Assembly: GCA_964012715.1 (NCBI GenBank)
Contig: CAXGUG010000006.1
Span: 8,090 to 72,089, forward strand
Source of the DNA: UBA1479 sp964012715
GTDB lineage: Bacteria; Pseudomonadota; Alphaproteobacteria; Rhodospirillales; Casp-alpha2
DNA length: 64,000 nt
Direction of reading: 5' to 3'
Shown here: one piece after another, positions 43,180 to 52,270 of the stretch
Layout: every line of letters starts with the position of its first letter
Position numbering within the stretch: the stretch's first letter is position 1
Made by a program: the position numbers and the translations under genes
The notes under the pieces: model-generated
Seen by the model: the letters and a program-made list of their open reading frames with translations, nothing else
Told to the model about the DNA's origin: nothing
Database searches by the model: none

Positions 43180-44250
43180 ATGACCGCACCTGATTTTTCC
43201 ATCTTCAAGGACCGCCACGTTCTGGTGACCGGGTCGACCGGCTTCAAGGGCAGTTGGCTCTGCACCTGGCTGGCCGATCTCGGCGCAAAGGTTACCGGCC
43301 TGGCGCTGCCGCCGGAAGACGACGCCCCCCTGTTCGATCAGCTGCGCCTGCGCGATCGCATCGATCAGCGCTTCGTCGATGTTCGGAACTTCGAAGCGGT
43401 GCGCGAGCTGATGGCCGAACGGCGGCCCGAGGTCATCATCCATCTGGCGGCGCAGGCTTTGGTACGGCGCAGCTATGCCGACCCGCTCACAACCTTTCAC
43501 ACCAACGTCTCGGGCGGCATCAATCTGTTGGAAGCGGTGCGCGAAACCCCATCGGTCCGTTCACTGGTCTTCATCACCTCCGACAAATGCTACCGCAACA
43601 TGGAGTGGGAACGCGGCTATCACGAGGACGACGTCCTAGGCGGGCCCGATCCCTATTCCGCGTCGAAGGGCGCGGTCGAACTGGTCTTCACCGGCTATCA
43701 GGAATCGTTCTATCGCGCCCGCGCTGGTCTGATCGCGGCGACGACTCGCGCCGGGAACGTGATCGGCGGCGGCGATATGTCGCTCGACCGGATCGTGCCT
43801 GATTGCATCCGCGCCCTGCGCGCGGGCGAACCGGTCGTCGTACGCAACCCGGTCGCGACCCGGCCGTGGCAGCACGTGCTGGAACCCTTGTCAGGATACC
43901 TGACGGTGGCGCAACGCCAGCTGGCCGGCGATGAAGCCGCCGGCGGCGCCTGGAACTTCGGCCCCGACGAAGAGAACGTTCGCCCGGTTCTGGAGCTGGC
44001 GGAAACAGCGGTCAAGGTTTGGGGCAGCGGCCGCGTCGATGTGCGCCGCGATCCGAATGCGCCGCACGAGGCGACCCTGTTGATGCTCGACAGCACCAAG
44101 GCCAAACAGGAACTGGGCTGGCATCCGCGATGGGATTTCGAGACCGGCGTGACCCGAACCATTAGCTGGTACAAAGCGGTGGACGACGGGGCCGATCCGA
44201 TCGAGCTATGCCGCGCGCAGATCGCCGAATACGAAAGCGCGGCCTCTTGA
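43180..44250 (+). CDS. rfbG: CDP-glucose 4,6-dehydratase
   Basis: This 356-residue SDR converts CDP-glucose to CDP-4-keto-6-deoxyglucose. It has TGSTGFKG at residues 17-24, 'HLAAQALVRRSYADPLTTF', 'TSDKCYRN' and the catalytic PYSASK, all hallmarks of RfbG. It follows rfbF after 21 bases. Downstream are a cupin-type epimerase and an NAD-dependent reductase, but no RfbH-type C3 dehydratase is in the window, so the end product probably keeps its C3 hydroxyl. Confidence 0.94.
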   Translation: MTAPDFSIFKDRHVLVTGSTGFKGSWLCTWLADLGAKVTGLALPPEDDAPLFDQLRLRDRIDQRFVDVRNFEAVRELMAERRPEVIIHLAAQALVRRSYADPLTTFHTNVSGGINLLEAVRETPSVRSLVFITSDKCYRNMEWERGYHEDDVLGGPDPYSASKGAVELVFTGYQESFYRARAGLIAATTRAGNVIGGGDMSLDRIVPDCIRALRAGEPVVVRNPVATRPWQHVLEPLSGYLTVAQRQLAGDEAAGGAWNFGPDEENVRPVLELAETAVKVWGSGRVDVRRDPNAPHEATLLMLDSTKAKQELGWHPRWDFETGVTRTISWYKAVDDGADPIELCRAQIAEYESAAS

Positions 44251-44693
44251 CCGAAGCCGCCGCCATCGACCGCGTGGTCGTCACGCCGCTCAAGATCATC
44301 GCCGACGACCGGGGCGCCGTGATGCATATGCTGCGCAGCGATGCGCCGCATTTCGCGGGCTTCGGCGAAATTTATTTCTCGGTCATCAATCCGGGCGTGG
44401 TCAAAGCCTGGAAACGTCACCGCGAAATGACCCTGAACCTATGCTGCGTCGCCGGGGCGATCCGGTTGGTCGTCGTCGATCCGATCAGCAAGGCGCTGCG
44501 CGAAATCGACCTGGGCCCCGGCTCGGCCGAGACCTATCGCTTGGTCACCGTTCCGCCCGGATTGTGGACAGGCTTTACCTGCACCGGCGATGCGCCCGCA
44601 ACCCTGGCCAATTGCGCCAGCATCCAGCACGACCCGGCGGAGGCCGATAACCTTCCCGCCGACAGCGACGAGATTCCCTACACCTGGTCATGA
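44247..44693 (+). CDS. RmlC-like sugar epimerase (dTDP/CDP-4-keto-6-deoxyhexose 3,5-epimerase family)
   Basis: This 148-residue cupin resembles dTDP-4-dehydrorhamnose 3,5-epimerase, with 'DDRGAVMHMLRSD', 'FGEIYFSVINPGVVKAWKRH' and 'TVPPGLWTGFTC'. It is shorter than RmlC (about 180), like the single-domain epimerases in CDP-sugar and WxcM-like clusters. The start is TTG 44247 in a TTGA overlap with rfbG; a longer start would lie inside rfbG. It likely epimerises C3 and/or C5 of CDP-4-keto-6-deoxyglucose before the reductase acts. Confidence 0.8.
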   Translation: MTEAAAIDRVVVTPLKIIADDRGAVMHMLRSDAPHFAGFGEIYFSVINPGVVKAWKRHREMTLNLCCVAGAIRLVVVDPISKALREIDLGPGSAETYRLVTVPPGLWTGFTCTGDAPATLANCASIQHDPAEADNLPADSDEIPYTWS

Positions 44694-45655
44694 CCACCCC
44701 TCGCTCAGTCATCCTCACCGGCACGTCGAGCTTCGTCGGCGCGCATCTGGCGGCAAGTTTCGCCCACGCCGGTTGGACCGTAACCGCCACCCATGGCGGC
44801 GACCGGGCCGGGTACGACGGCATCCGGGCCGACCGTCTGCGCTTTGCCGAACAGGCGGGCGCCGCGTTGACGCAGCTTGATATCACCGACGGCCGAGCGG
44901 TGCATGAGCTGGCAGCGCGGGTCCACCCTGCTGTTTGGGTGCATCATGCCGGGTATGCCACCAACTACGCCGCGCCCGATTACGACCACGCGCTGGGCGA
45001 CGCCATTAACGTCGCACCGCTGGACGCGATCTTCACCGCCATGGCCGACACCGACGGCGGCGTGATCATTACCGGATCTTCGGCGGAATACGCCGCCAGT
45101 GACCAAGCCAATCACGAGGACGAAACCGGCGAGCCAGAGATGCCCTATGGCCAATCGAAAAAGGCCGAGACGGAACGCGCCCGCGTGCTGTCCAAACAAA
45201 CCGGCGTGCCTGTGCGGGTCGGGCGGCTGTACATTCCCTTCGGGCGGCTCGACCATCCGGCCAAGTTGCTGGCCCAGGTGATCGAAGGTCTGTCGGCGGG
45301 CCAGCCGATCGACCTGTCGGCCTGCACCCAGCGTCGCGATTTCATCGGCGTCGCCGATGTCTGCGATGCCTGGTTGAAGATGGCGGACGACCTGCGCCGG
45401 GGCGGGTTCGATCTGTTCAATATCTGCTCGGGCGACGCCACGGAACTTCGCTCATTGTTATTGGAGATCGCCGCCGCGATGACCGCGAACCCGGACCTGT
45501 TGCGGTTCGGGGCGCGCGGGATGCGCCCCGGCGAAGCTCCCGTGTCCTATGGCGACAACTCCAAAGCCAAGACGCAACTGGCATGGCGGCCCCGTGACCT
45601 GGCCCGCGCCTTACGCGAAGACCTGCTCGCGGTCGCGGCGGAGGCCGCCCAATGA
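44690..45655 (+). CDS. NAD-dependent epimerase/reductase of the CDP-sugar branch
   Basis: This 321-residue extended SDR has a slightly unusual glycine motif TGTSSFVG (residues 10-17) and a standard YGQSK catalytic motif. Its place directly after rfbG and a cupin epimerase (ATGA overlap) suggests the 4-keto reductase step, giving CDP-6-deoxyhexose. By position it resembles the AltB/AbeJ-type reductases. The next gene, a family-2 glycosyltransferase, overlaps its stop and may use the product. The stereochemistry cannot be read from sequence. Confidence 0.8.
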   Translation: MTTPRSVILTGTSSFVGAHLAASFAHAGWTVTATHGGDRAGYDGIRADRLRFAEQAGAALTQLDITDGRAVHELAARVHPAVWVHHAGYATNYAAPDYDHALGDAINVAPLDAIFTAMADTDGGVIITGSSAEYAASDQANHEDETGEPEMPYGQSKKAETERARVLSKQTGVPVRVGRLYIPFGRLDHPAKLLAQVIEGLSAGQPIDLSACTQRRDFIGVADVCDAWLKMADDLRRGGFDLFNICSGDATELRSLLLEIAAAMTANPDLLRFGARGMRPGEAPVSYGDNSKAKTQLAWRPRDLARALREDLLAVAAEAAQ

Positions 45656-46599
45656 CGACGCCCAAAGTGACCGTCCTAACCTCTGTCCTGAACGGCGAGG
45701 AATTCCTGGCCGAGGCGATCGACAGCATCCTCGCGCAAAGCTTCGCCGATTTTGAATTCATCATCGTCGACAATGCCTCGACCGACCGCACGCCCGACAT
45801 CATCCAGTCCTACGACGATCCGCGGGTCATCCATTTGCGCAACCCGGAGACCCTGAACCTCAGCCAGTCATTAAACAAGGGCTTGGCCGCGGCGCGGGGC
45901 GAGTATGTCGCCCGCCTGGACGCCGACGATTTCGCCATGCCGGATCGACTCGACCAACAAATTTCCTTTCTGGATAACAACCCGCACGTCGCCCTGGTCG
46001 CCAGCGCTTGGACCGATTTTGGGCATGGCTATGCCTTTCCCGGCGTTCTATCGCCAATCCCGCCGCAATCGCATTCAGAACTGATCACTGCCCTGGCTGC
46101 GGACAATATTCTGGCCCATTCGACCATCACCTTTCGGCGCAAGCCGGTTCTGGACTTGGGCGGATATCCAGAAGACTATGCGTATTGCATGGATTACGTT
46201 CTTTACCTTCGATTGGCGGAAACTCATCAGTTGGCTGCTCTTGGCGAAGCAACGGTCGCAATGCGCAACCACGACAAACAGATTACCGTCGATCCTTCGT
46301 GGCAATTGCCGCGCGCCGTAGAATTGGCCCGTGCGACCATTGAATTTGCCGCTCTACCGAATCAAGCAATCTCGACAACCCGCGCGGCACGGACGCAACA
46401 GGCAAAATCCTGCTTTCGCGCCGCTTTGTTGGCGCTCCGGGTCGGTCGGATCGGCCCTGCCTTAGGTTGGATTTGGCTTGGGCTCGCATCCGGTCCGCGC
46501 GCGCTGGTTTCGATTACACTCGCATTCGCGAAGCGCCTATTAACCGGCTCCGGCCAGCCCCGTCACTTGCCCGGCCAAGGGCCGATGCCACACTCATGA
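45652..46599 (+). CDS. Family 2 glycosyltransferase
   Basis: This 315-residue GT-A enzyme starts VTVLTSVLNGEEFLAEAI and has 'FIIVDNASTDRT' and the metal-binding ARLDADDF, then a helical C-terminus with a possible amphipathic segment. GT2 enzymes transfer a sugar from a nucleotide donor with inversion at the inner membrane. It overlaps the reductase by ATGA, so the CDP-6-deoxyhexose is the likely donor; this is inference. Confidence 0.87.
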   Translation: MTTPKVTVLTSVLNGEEFLAEAIDSILAQSFADFEFIIVDNASTDRTPDIIQSYDDPRVIHLRNPETLNLSQSLNKGLAAARGEYVARLDADDFAMPDRLDQQISFLDNNPHVALVASAWTDFGHGYAFPGVLSPIPPQSHSELITALAADNILAHSTITFRRKPVLDLGGYPEDYAYCMDYVLYLRLAETHQLAALGEATVAMRNHDKQITVDPSWQLPRAVELARATIEFAALPNQAISTTRAARTQQAKSCFRAALLALRVGRIGPALGWIWLGLASGPRALVSITLAFAKRLLTGSGQPRHLPGQGPMPHS

Positions 46600-46603
46600 C
46601 CGG

Positions 46604-47233
46604 ATGCAATCCATGATCGTCATCGTCGATATCGGCATCGGCAACCTGGGCGCCATCCGCAACATGCTGCGCAAGGTCGGGGCCGACAGCAAGATCAGCT
46701 CGGACACAGCCGATATCCAATCGGCCGACAAGCTCATCCTGCCGGGCGTCGGTGCTTTCGACCACGGCATGCAGGCTCTGGCCGACAGCGGCCTTGCCGA
46801 TCCGTTGAACGAACAGGTCCTGGAGCGGCGCAAGCCCGTCCTGGGTATCTGCCTGGGCGCGCAGATGCTGGGCCGACGAAGCGAGGAAGGAAGCCTCCCC
46901 GGTCTGGGATGGATCGACATGGATGTCATTCGCTTCCCCCGCGAGAGCGGCCTGAAGGTTCCGCATATGGGTTGGAACGTCGTCACTCCGACCAATGTCG
47001 GAAACGAGATCCATCCGTTGTTCGCGGGTAACGACAGCGAGCCCCGGTTCTATTTCGTCCATTCTTATTACATGTCCTGCGACCGGGACGGCGACATCGC
47101 GGCGACCTGCGACTACGGCCGCCCGTTCACCGCCGCCGTCGCCCGGGACAACATCTGGGGTGTGCAGTTCCACCCGGAAAAAAGCCACCGTTTCGGCGCG
47201 GCGTTGCTGCGCAATTTCGCGGAAAATGCGTGA
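46604..47233 (+). CDS. hisH2: HisH-like glutamine amidotransferase subunit, second copy
   Basis: This 209-residue class I glutaminase has an intact triad: Cys83 (GICLGAQ), His190 and Glu192 (FHPEKS). It matches the hisH2 position of the Pseudomonas aeruginosa O5 locus: hisF follows immediately, then a WbpG-type amidotransferase. It produces ammonia for conversion of an N-acetyl to an acetamidino group on 2,3-diacetamido-mannuronic acid. ATG 46613 is an alternative start that would give the family's normal N-terminus. Confidence 0.9.
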   Translation: MQSMIVIVDIGIGNLGAIRNMLRKVGADSKISSDTADIQSADKLILPGVGAFDHGMQALADSGLADPLNEQVLERRKPVLGICLGAQMLGRRSEEGSLPGLGWIDMDVIRFPRESGLKVPHMGWNVVTPTNVGNEIHPLFAGNDSEPRFYFVHSYYMSCDRDGDIAATCDYGRPFTAAVARDNIWGVQFHPEKSHRFGAALLRNFAENA

Positions 47234-47998
47234 ATGATTCCACCACGCGTCATACCGGTCCTACTGCTCCGCGGACGCGGCTTGTACAAGACCGTCAAGT
47301 TCAAGGACCCGATTTACGTCGGGGACCCGTTGAACACGGTCCGCCTGTTCAACGAGAAGGAAGCCAACGAGATCGTCGTCCTGGACATCGGCGCGACCGC
47401 CGACGGCCGGGGGCCCAATTTCGAGTTCCTGGAAGACCTGGCCTCCGAGTGCTTCATGCCGTTCGCCTATGGCGGTGGGATCACCACCGTCGACGAGATC
47501 AAGAAGCTGTTTTTCCTGGGTGCTGAAAAAGCAATCGTCAACGCTTCGGCCTTCGACCGCCCCGAACTGATCAACGAGGCCGCGAAACAGTTCGGATCAC
47601 AGAGCATCGTCGCCTCCATCGACGTGAAGAAAAAAATGCTCGGCGGCATGGAAGTCTACACCCACAACGGCAGCCGCGGCCGCAAACGCAAACCGGTCGA
47701 ATTCGCCAAGGAAGTCGAAGACCGAGGTGCCGGCGAAATCCTGATCAACGCCATCGACCGTGACGGCACGATGCAAGGCTACGATCTGGACCTGATCGGC
47801 GAGGTCGCCGACGCGGTGTCCGTTCCCGTCGTCGCCTGCGGCGGCGCCGGCAAGCCGGAAGACTTTCGCCAGGCCATTGCCCGCGGTGCCGCCGCCGTGG
47901 CGGCGGGCGCCTATTTCGTATTTCAAGGAAAGCACCGCGCGGTGCTGATCAGCTATCCCAGCGAGGATGAGCTGAACACGATCTTCACACCGGAATAA
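47234..47998 (+). CDS. hisF2: HisF-like ammonia-channel subunit, second copy (Asp11 replaced by Leu)
   Basis: This 254-residue TIM barrel begins RVIPVLLLRGRGLYKTVKF, close to the pattern of HisF2 proteins in O-antigen loci. Catalytic Asp11 is Leu while Asp130 (IVASID) is retained, so cyclase activity is not expected. It starts directly after the hisH2 stop, and the amidotransferase follows three bases after its own stop. It should channel ammonia from HisH2 to that enzyme. Confidence 0.9.
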   Translation: MIPPRVIPVLLLRGRGLYKTVKFKDPIYVGDPLNTVRLFNEKEANEIVVLDIGATADGRGPNFEFLEDLASECFMPFAYGGGITTVDEIKKLFFLGAEKAIVNASAFDRPELINEAAKQFGSQSIVASIDVKKKMLGGMEVYTHNGSRGRKRKPVEFAKEVEDRGAGEILINAIDRDGTMQGYDLDLIGEVADAVSVPVVACGGAGKPEDFRQAIARGAAAVAAGAYFVFQGKHRAVLISYPSEDELNTIFTPE

Positions 47999-48001
47999 TA
48001 A

Positions 48002-50296
48002 ATGACCGACATTGAATACCAAGTTTGCACCCGGTGCGTCATGGACACATCGGACCCGGAAATCACTTTCGATGCCCAGGGCGTGTGCAATCACTGTCAT
48101 GCGTTTGACCAGATGGTCGGCACGGACTGGCTGCCCGGTCCGGCGGGAAAACCGCATCTGGATTCGCTGCTCGCCGAGATCAAGGCCTGGGGCAAGGGCC
48201 GCGAATACGATTGCACGATCGGCCTTTCGGGTGGCGCCGATTCTTCCTATCTGGCTTATCTCGCCGCCAAGGAATGGGGCCTGCGTCCGCTGGCCGTGCA
48301 TGTGGACACAGGATGGAATTCGCCCTTCGCCGTCCGCAATATCGAAAACCTGGTCAAGAAACTGAACATCGATCTCTACACCTTCGTCATCGACTGGGAA
48401 GAGATGCGCGACCTGCAGGTCGCCTTTTTGAGATCCGGCGTCGCCAACCAGGATACGCCCCAGGATCATGCAATCTTCGCCAAGCTGTTCAGCTTCACCG
48501 CCGAGAACAAAATTCGCTACGTTCTGTCGGGGCACAACATCGCGACCGAGAGCGTGTTGCCCGAGTCCTGGGAGTACACGCCGCGCGACGACAAACACAT
48601 CCGCGCCATCCACCGCCGCTTCGGCACGCGCCCCCTGAAGACGCTGCCGATCATGTCTGTGTTTCGAAGCTTCCTCTACGCCCGCCTTGCGCCGATCAAG
48701 TTTTTGCCGGGGATGAAGATCGTCAACCCGCTGAACTTCGTCGATTACACCAAGGACAAGGCCAAGGAAGAACTGTCCCGGGAAATCGGCTGGCAGGAAT
48801 ACGGCGCCAAGCACTTCGAATCCCGGTTCACGAAATTCTTCCAGGCCTACTGGCTGCCCAAGCGGTTCGGCTACGACAAGCGCCGCGCGCACCTGTCGTC
48901 GCTGGTGCTGTCCGGCCAGATCAGCCGGGATCAGGCGCTGGCCGAATTGGACAAACCCATGTACCCGCCCGAAGAGTTGGCGGAAGACATGGAGTTCGTG
49001 CGCAAGAAGCTGGAGTTGAGCGAAACCGAGTTTGAGGAAATCCTCTCCGCGCCGACGCATCACCACACGGAATATCCGTCCTATGCCCGTTTGGGTCGTG
49101 CCTGGCGACGCGTGCAAAGGGCGCTGCAATCCCTGCGGCGCAGCCTGACGTCCAAACCAAGAACCAACGCCCCCAACGGCAAGCTCGATATCTGCATTCT
49201 GGGGTCCGCCAGCGATACCCACGTCGTGACCCGCGCCCGCGCCATCGCCCGCCAAGGCCACAAGGTAACGATGATCTCGCGCGTGCCTGGATCGACGAAC
49301 GAGATTCCCATCCTGGTCCCGAAGGGCTTCTCCACGCCGTTCAACTTCGTCAACAAGGCACTGGTTGTGTTGCCCTTGGCCTGGATGATCTGGCGGCAGC
49401 GCGCAGACGTGTTCTACGCGCATTACGCGGCCGAATACGAATGCTGGCTCGCGGCCCTGTTACGGCGGCGGCCCTTCGCCATTAACGCCATGGGCTCCGA
49501 CGTGCTGATCGAGGCAACGGGCCGTCGCGGGCCACTGCGCGCCTGGCTGACCCGCTTCGCATTGCGGTCGGCAAAGGCCGTCACTGTGAAGTCGCCCTAC
49601 CTGGCGCAAACCGTCCTTGATCTCGGGATTGAGCCCGCCCGCGTTTCCGAAGTCATCTGGGGGATCGATCCCAAGAATTACCATCGCGATGCCGAGAAGC
49701 GCCGCGAATGGCGCAAGCATTGGGACGTCGGTGAAGATGCATTGGTTATTCTCAGCCCCCGTCCGCTGGAGAAACTTTACCGGCAGCATCTGGCGATTCA
49801 GGCCCTTCCCAAGGTTCTTGAGAAATACCCCGATGCGATTCTGGCATTGTCCGAGTTCAAACAAGACATGACCTATCGGCGGGAACTGGAAGCACTGGCC
49901 CGGGAGCTCGGGATCAGCGCCCATGTCCGCTACGTCGCACCGCAGACCGAAGAAAACATGCCGGGCCTGTTGTCGGCGGCGGATGCCATCGTCAGCCTTG
50001 CCTATACCGATGGGACGCCGCAGACAGTGCTGGAAGCACAGGCCTGCGATACGCCCGTTCTGATCGCGGACATTCCCGACATCCGCCATGTTTTCACGGA
50101 CCGCAAGAATTGCCTTTTCTCGACGGACGAGCCCGGCTCGATCGCCGATGGCCTGATCCAGATTGCATCGAACGAGACCTTGCGCAATGCGATCATTGCC
50201 GGTGGACAGCAGTTGGTTTCGGAAAAAGCCAACCTGCCCCGTGAACTTGAACGCGTCGAAGGCATCCTGCGCGGCGTCGTTTCCGGCACCGCCTGA
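48002..50296 (+). CDS. WbpG-type N-acetyl sugar amidotransferase fused to a GT-B glycosyltransferase
   Basis: This 764-residue protein is one continuous reading frame. Residues 1-375 are a WbpG/PseA-type amidotransferase: Cys9, Cys12, Cys29 and Cys32 for zinc, and ATP P-loop SGGADS at 76-81. A basic, Ser/Arg-rich linker spans about 362-393. Residues 394-764 (from about base 49181) are a GT-B enzyme starting LDICILGSASDTH, with 'YAHYAAEYECWLAALL' and a C-terminal 'SLAYTDGTPQTVLEAQACD' donor-binding Glu motif. In Pseudomonas O5 the order is hisH2, hisF2, wbpG, wbpH; here the last two appear joined. The GT half would transfer the amidinated uronic acid made by the first half. Confidence 0.88.
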   Translation: MTDIEYQVCTRCVMDTSDPEITFDAQGVCNHCHAFDQMVGTDWLPGPAGKPHLDSLLAEIKAWGKGREYDCTIGLSGGADSSYLAYLAAKEWGLRPLAVHVDTGWNSPFAVRNIENLVKKLNIDLYTFVIDWEEMRDLQVAFLRSGVANQDTPQDHAIFAKLFSFTAENKIRYVLSGHNIATESVLPESWEYTPRDDKHIRAIHRRFGTRPLKTLPIMSVFRSFLYARLAPIKFLPGMKIVNPLNFVDYTKDKAKEELSREIGWQEYGAKHFESRFTKFFQAYWLPKRFGYDKRRAHLSSLVLSGQISRDQALAELDKPMYPPEELAEDMEFVRKKLELSETEFEEILSAPTHHHTEYPSYARLGRAWRRVQRALQSLRRSLTSKPRTNAPNGKLDICILGSASDTHVVTRARAIARQGHKVTMISRVPGSTNEIPILVPKGFSTPFNFVNKALVVLPLAWMIWRQRADVFYAHYAAEYECWLAALLRRRPFAINAMGSDVLIEATGRRGPLRAWLTRFALRSAKAVTVKSPYLAQTVLDLGIEPARVSEVIWGIDPKNYHRDAEKRREWRKHWDVGEDALVILSPRPLEKLYRQHLAIQALPKVLEKYPDAILALSEFKQDMTYRRELEALARELGISAHVRYVAPQTEENMPGLLSAADAIVSLAYTDGTPQTVLEAQACDTPVLIADIPDIRHVFTDRKNCLFSTDEPGSIADGLIQIASNETLRNAIIAGGQQLVSEKANLPRELERVEGILRGVVSGTA

Positions 50297-50330
50297 CCAT
50301 TCACACAAGACCCGACCCAAAGCTGAAACC

Positions 50331-52268
50331 ATGTGCGGCCTGACCGGCATTTTCGACCCGCGCGTATCGGCGCCCCTCGCCGAAACCTTGCGCGCGATGA
50401 CCGACCGTCAGGCTCATCGCGGGCCGGACGGCGACGGCCATTGGTGCGACGAGGCGGCGGGCATCGCCCTGGGCCATCGGCGACTGTCGATCATCGATCT
50501 CAGCCCCGCCGGGGCGCAGCCGATGGCGTCGCCTTGCGGACGCTACGTCATCGCCTATAACGGCGAGGTCTATAACGCCGAGGACATCCGCGCCGAGCTC
50601 GCCGCCGCCGGATATACGCCCGACTATCGCGGCCATTCGGATACCGAGGTCATGCTCGCCGCGATTTCCCATTGGGGCCTGCGCCCGGCGTTGGAGCGTT
50701 TCATCGGCATGTTCGCCTTCGCCCTTTGGGACCGCGAAGAACGCCGCCTGACCTTGGCCCGCGACCGCTTGGGCATCAAGCCGCTGTATTGGGGCGAAGA
50801 CGGCGACCTGTTCCTGTTCGCGTCGGAGCTGAAGTCGTTCCACGCCCATCCCGGCTTCCGGCCCCGGGTCGACCGCGGCGCGCTGGCCGCGTTCATGCGC
50901 TACAACTACGTTCCCGCCCCGGCCTCTATATATAAAGGCGTGTTCAAGCTGGAACCGGGATGCCTGCTGACCAAGCAGGCCGACGGCCCGGCACGGGTCG
51001 AGCGCTACTGGGACCTGCGCCGCATCGCCCGCGAGGGCCAGGCCGCCCCTCGCGACCTTGCCGATGCCGCCGCCATCGACGAAGCCGACCAATTGATCGG
51101 CGATGCCGTGAAGCGGCGCATGGTGTCCGACGTGCCGTTGGGCGCATTCCTGTCGGGTGGGATCGATTCATCGACCGTCGCCGCCCTGATGCAGGCCCAT
51201 AGCGACCGGCCCGTCAAAACATTCTCCATCGGCTTCGACGTCGACGGCTTCGACGAAGCGCCCCATGCCGCCGCCGTGGCCAAGCATCTGGGCACCGACC
51301 ACACGGAGCTTTACGTCGACCCCAAGCAAGCGTTGGACGTCATTCCCCAACTACCGGATTTTTATGACGAGCCATTCGCCGATTCATCACAGATCCCGAC
51401 CTATCTGGTCTCTGCCCTGACCCGCCAACATGTCACCGTGGCATTGTCCGGCGACGGCGGCGACGAGGTCTTCGCCGGATATACGCGTTATTCCTGGGGC
51501 GACCTGCTGCGCCGTCGCACCGGGCGCATCCCCCGGCCGCTGCGCGCCGCCGCCGCGCGGATGATTTATCTGTTGGGCGAGGAAGGCTGGGACCGGGTGT
51601 TGTCGATCCTGCCCGCCTCGAAACTGCCGAGCCACCCCGGACAGAAGATGCACAAGCTGGCCGACGTCCTGGCCCAACCCGACGACATGGCCCTGTTCCG
51701 CAGGCTGATCACGGCCTGGCGCGATCCGGCGGCGCTGGTGCCCGGTGCGGTGGAAACGCCGACCGTCGCCTGGGACGACACGGCGCGCGATGACGTGCCT
51801 GCGTTCATGGAATGCATGCAGATGTTGGACACCCTTACCTATCTGCCCGACGACATCCTGACCAAGGTCGACCGCGCCTCGATGGCCGTCAGCCTGGAAG
51901 CCCGGGTGCCGCTGCTCGACCATCGGGTCGTTGAGTTCGCCTGGTCCCTGCCGCGCCGCCTGCGTGTGCGCGACGGTCAGGGCAAATGGGTGTTGCGCCG
52001 GGTGCTCGACCGATATGTCCCCCCTGCGATCACCGAGCGGCCCAAGATGGGATTCGGCATTCCCGTCGATCATTGGATCAAGGGCCCGCTGCGCGACTGG
52101 GCCGAAGACCTGTTGTCGACGGAGGCCCTGGCCGAGGGCGGGTTGCTGGACCCTGCGCCGATCCGTCATGCCTGGGGCGAGCACCTGGCCGGAACGCGCA
52201 ACCGCACGACCGAGCTGTGGAGCGTCCTGATGTTCCAGGCCTGGCGCCGCCGCTGGGGAGGCGCCTGA
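50331..52268 (+). CDS. asnB: Asparagine synthase (glutamine-hydrolysing) family amidotransferase, first copy
   Basis: This 645-residue protein has N-terminal nucleophile Cys2 (MCGLTGIF) for glutaminase activity, HRGPDGDG, YNGEVYN, and the synthetase P-loop SGGIDS at residues 275-280. In O-antigen loci such proteins (WbpS type) amidate uronic acid carboxyls rather than aspartate. The start is ATG 50331; Cys2 must be exposed, so longer starts lying inside the upstream gene are excluded. A second family member starts three bases after its stop. Confidence 0.9.
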   Translation: MCGLTGIFDPRVSAPLAETLRAMTDRQAHRGPDGDGHWCDEAAGIALGHRRLSIIDLSPAGAQPMASPCGRYVIAYNGEVYNAEDIRAELAAAGYTPDYRGHSDTEVMLAAISHWGLRPALERFIGMFAFALWDREERRLTLARDRLGIKPLYWGEDGDLFLFASELKSFHAHPGFRPRVDRGALAAFMRYNYVPAPASIYKGVFKLEPGCLLTKQADGPARVERYWDLRRIAREGQAAPRDLADAAAIDEADQLIGDAVKRRMVSDVPLGAFLSGGIDSSTVAALMQAHSDRPVKTFSIGFDVDGFDEAPHAAAVAKHLGTDHTELYVDPKQALDVIPQLPDFYDEPFADSSQIPTYLVSALTRQHVTVALSGDGGDEVFAGYTRYSWGDLLRRRTGRIPRPLRAAAARMIYLLGEEGWDRVLSILPASKLPSHPGQKMHKLADVLAQPDDMALFRRLITAWRDPAALVPGAVETPTVAWDDTARDDVPAFMECMQMLDTLTYLPDDILTKVDRASMAVSLEARVPLLDHRVVEFAWSLPRRLRVRDGQGKWVLRRVLDRYVPPAITERPKMGFGIPVDHWIKGPLRDWAEDLLSTEALAEGGLLDPAPIRHAWGEHLAGTRNRTTELWSVLMFQAWRRRWGGA

Positions 52269-52270
52269 TC

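Noticed and set aside
42076..43500. A 474-codon minus-strand frame opposite rfbF
   Set aside because: Shadow of rfbF and its neighbours; no motif of its own.
47597..49423. A 608-codon open frame on the minus strand
   Set aside because: It lies antisense to the HisF2 and amidotransferase genes, has no recognisable domain, and is explained by the high GC of the coding strand.
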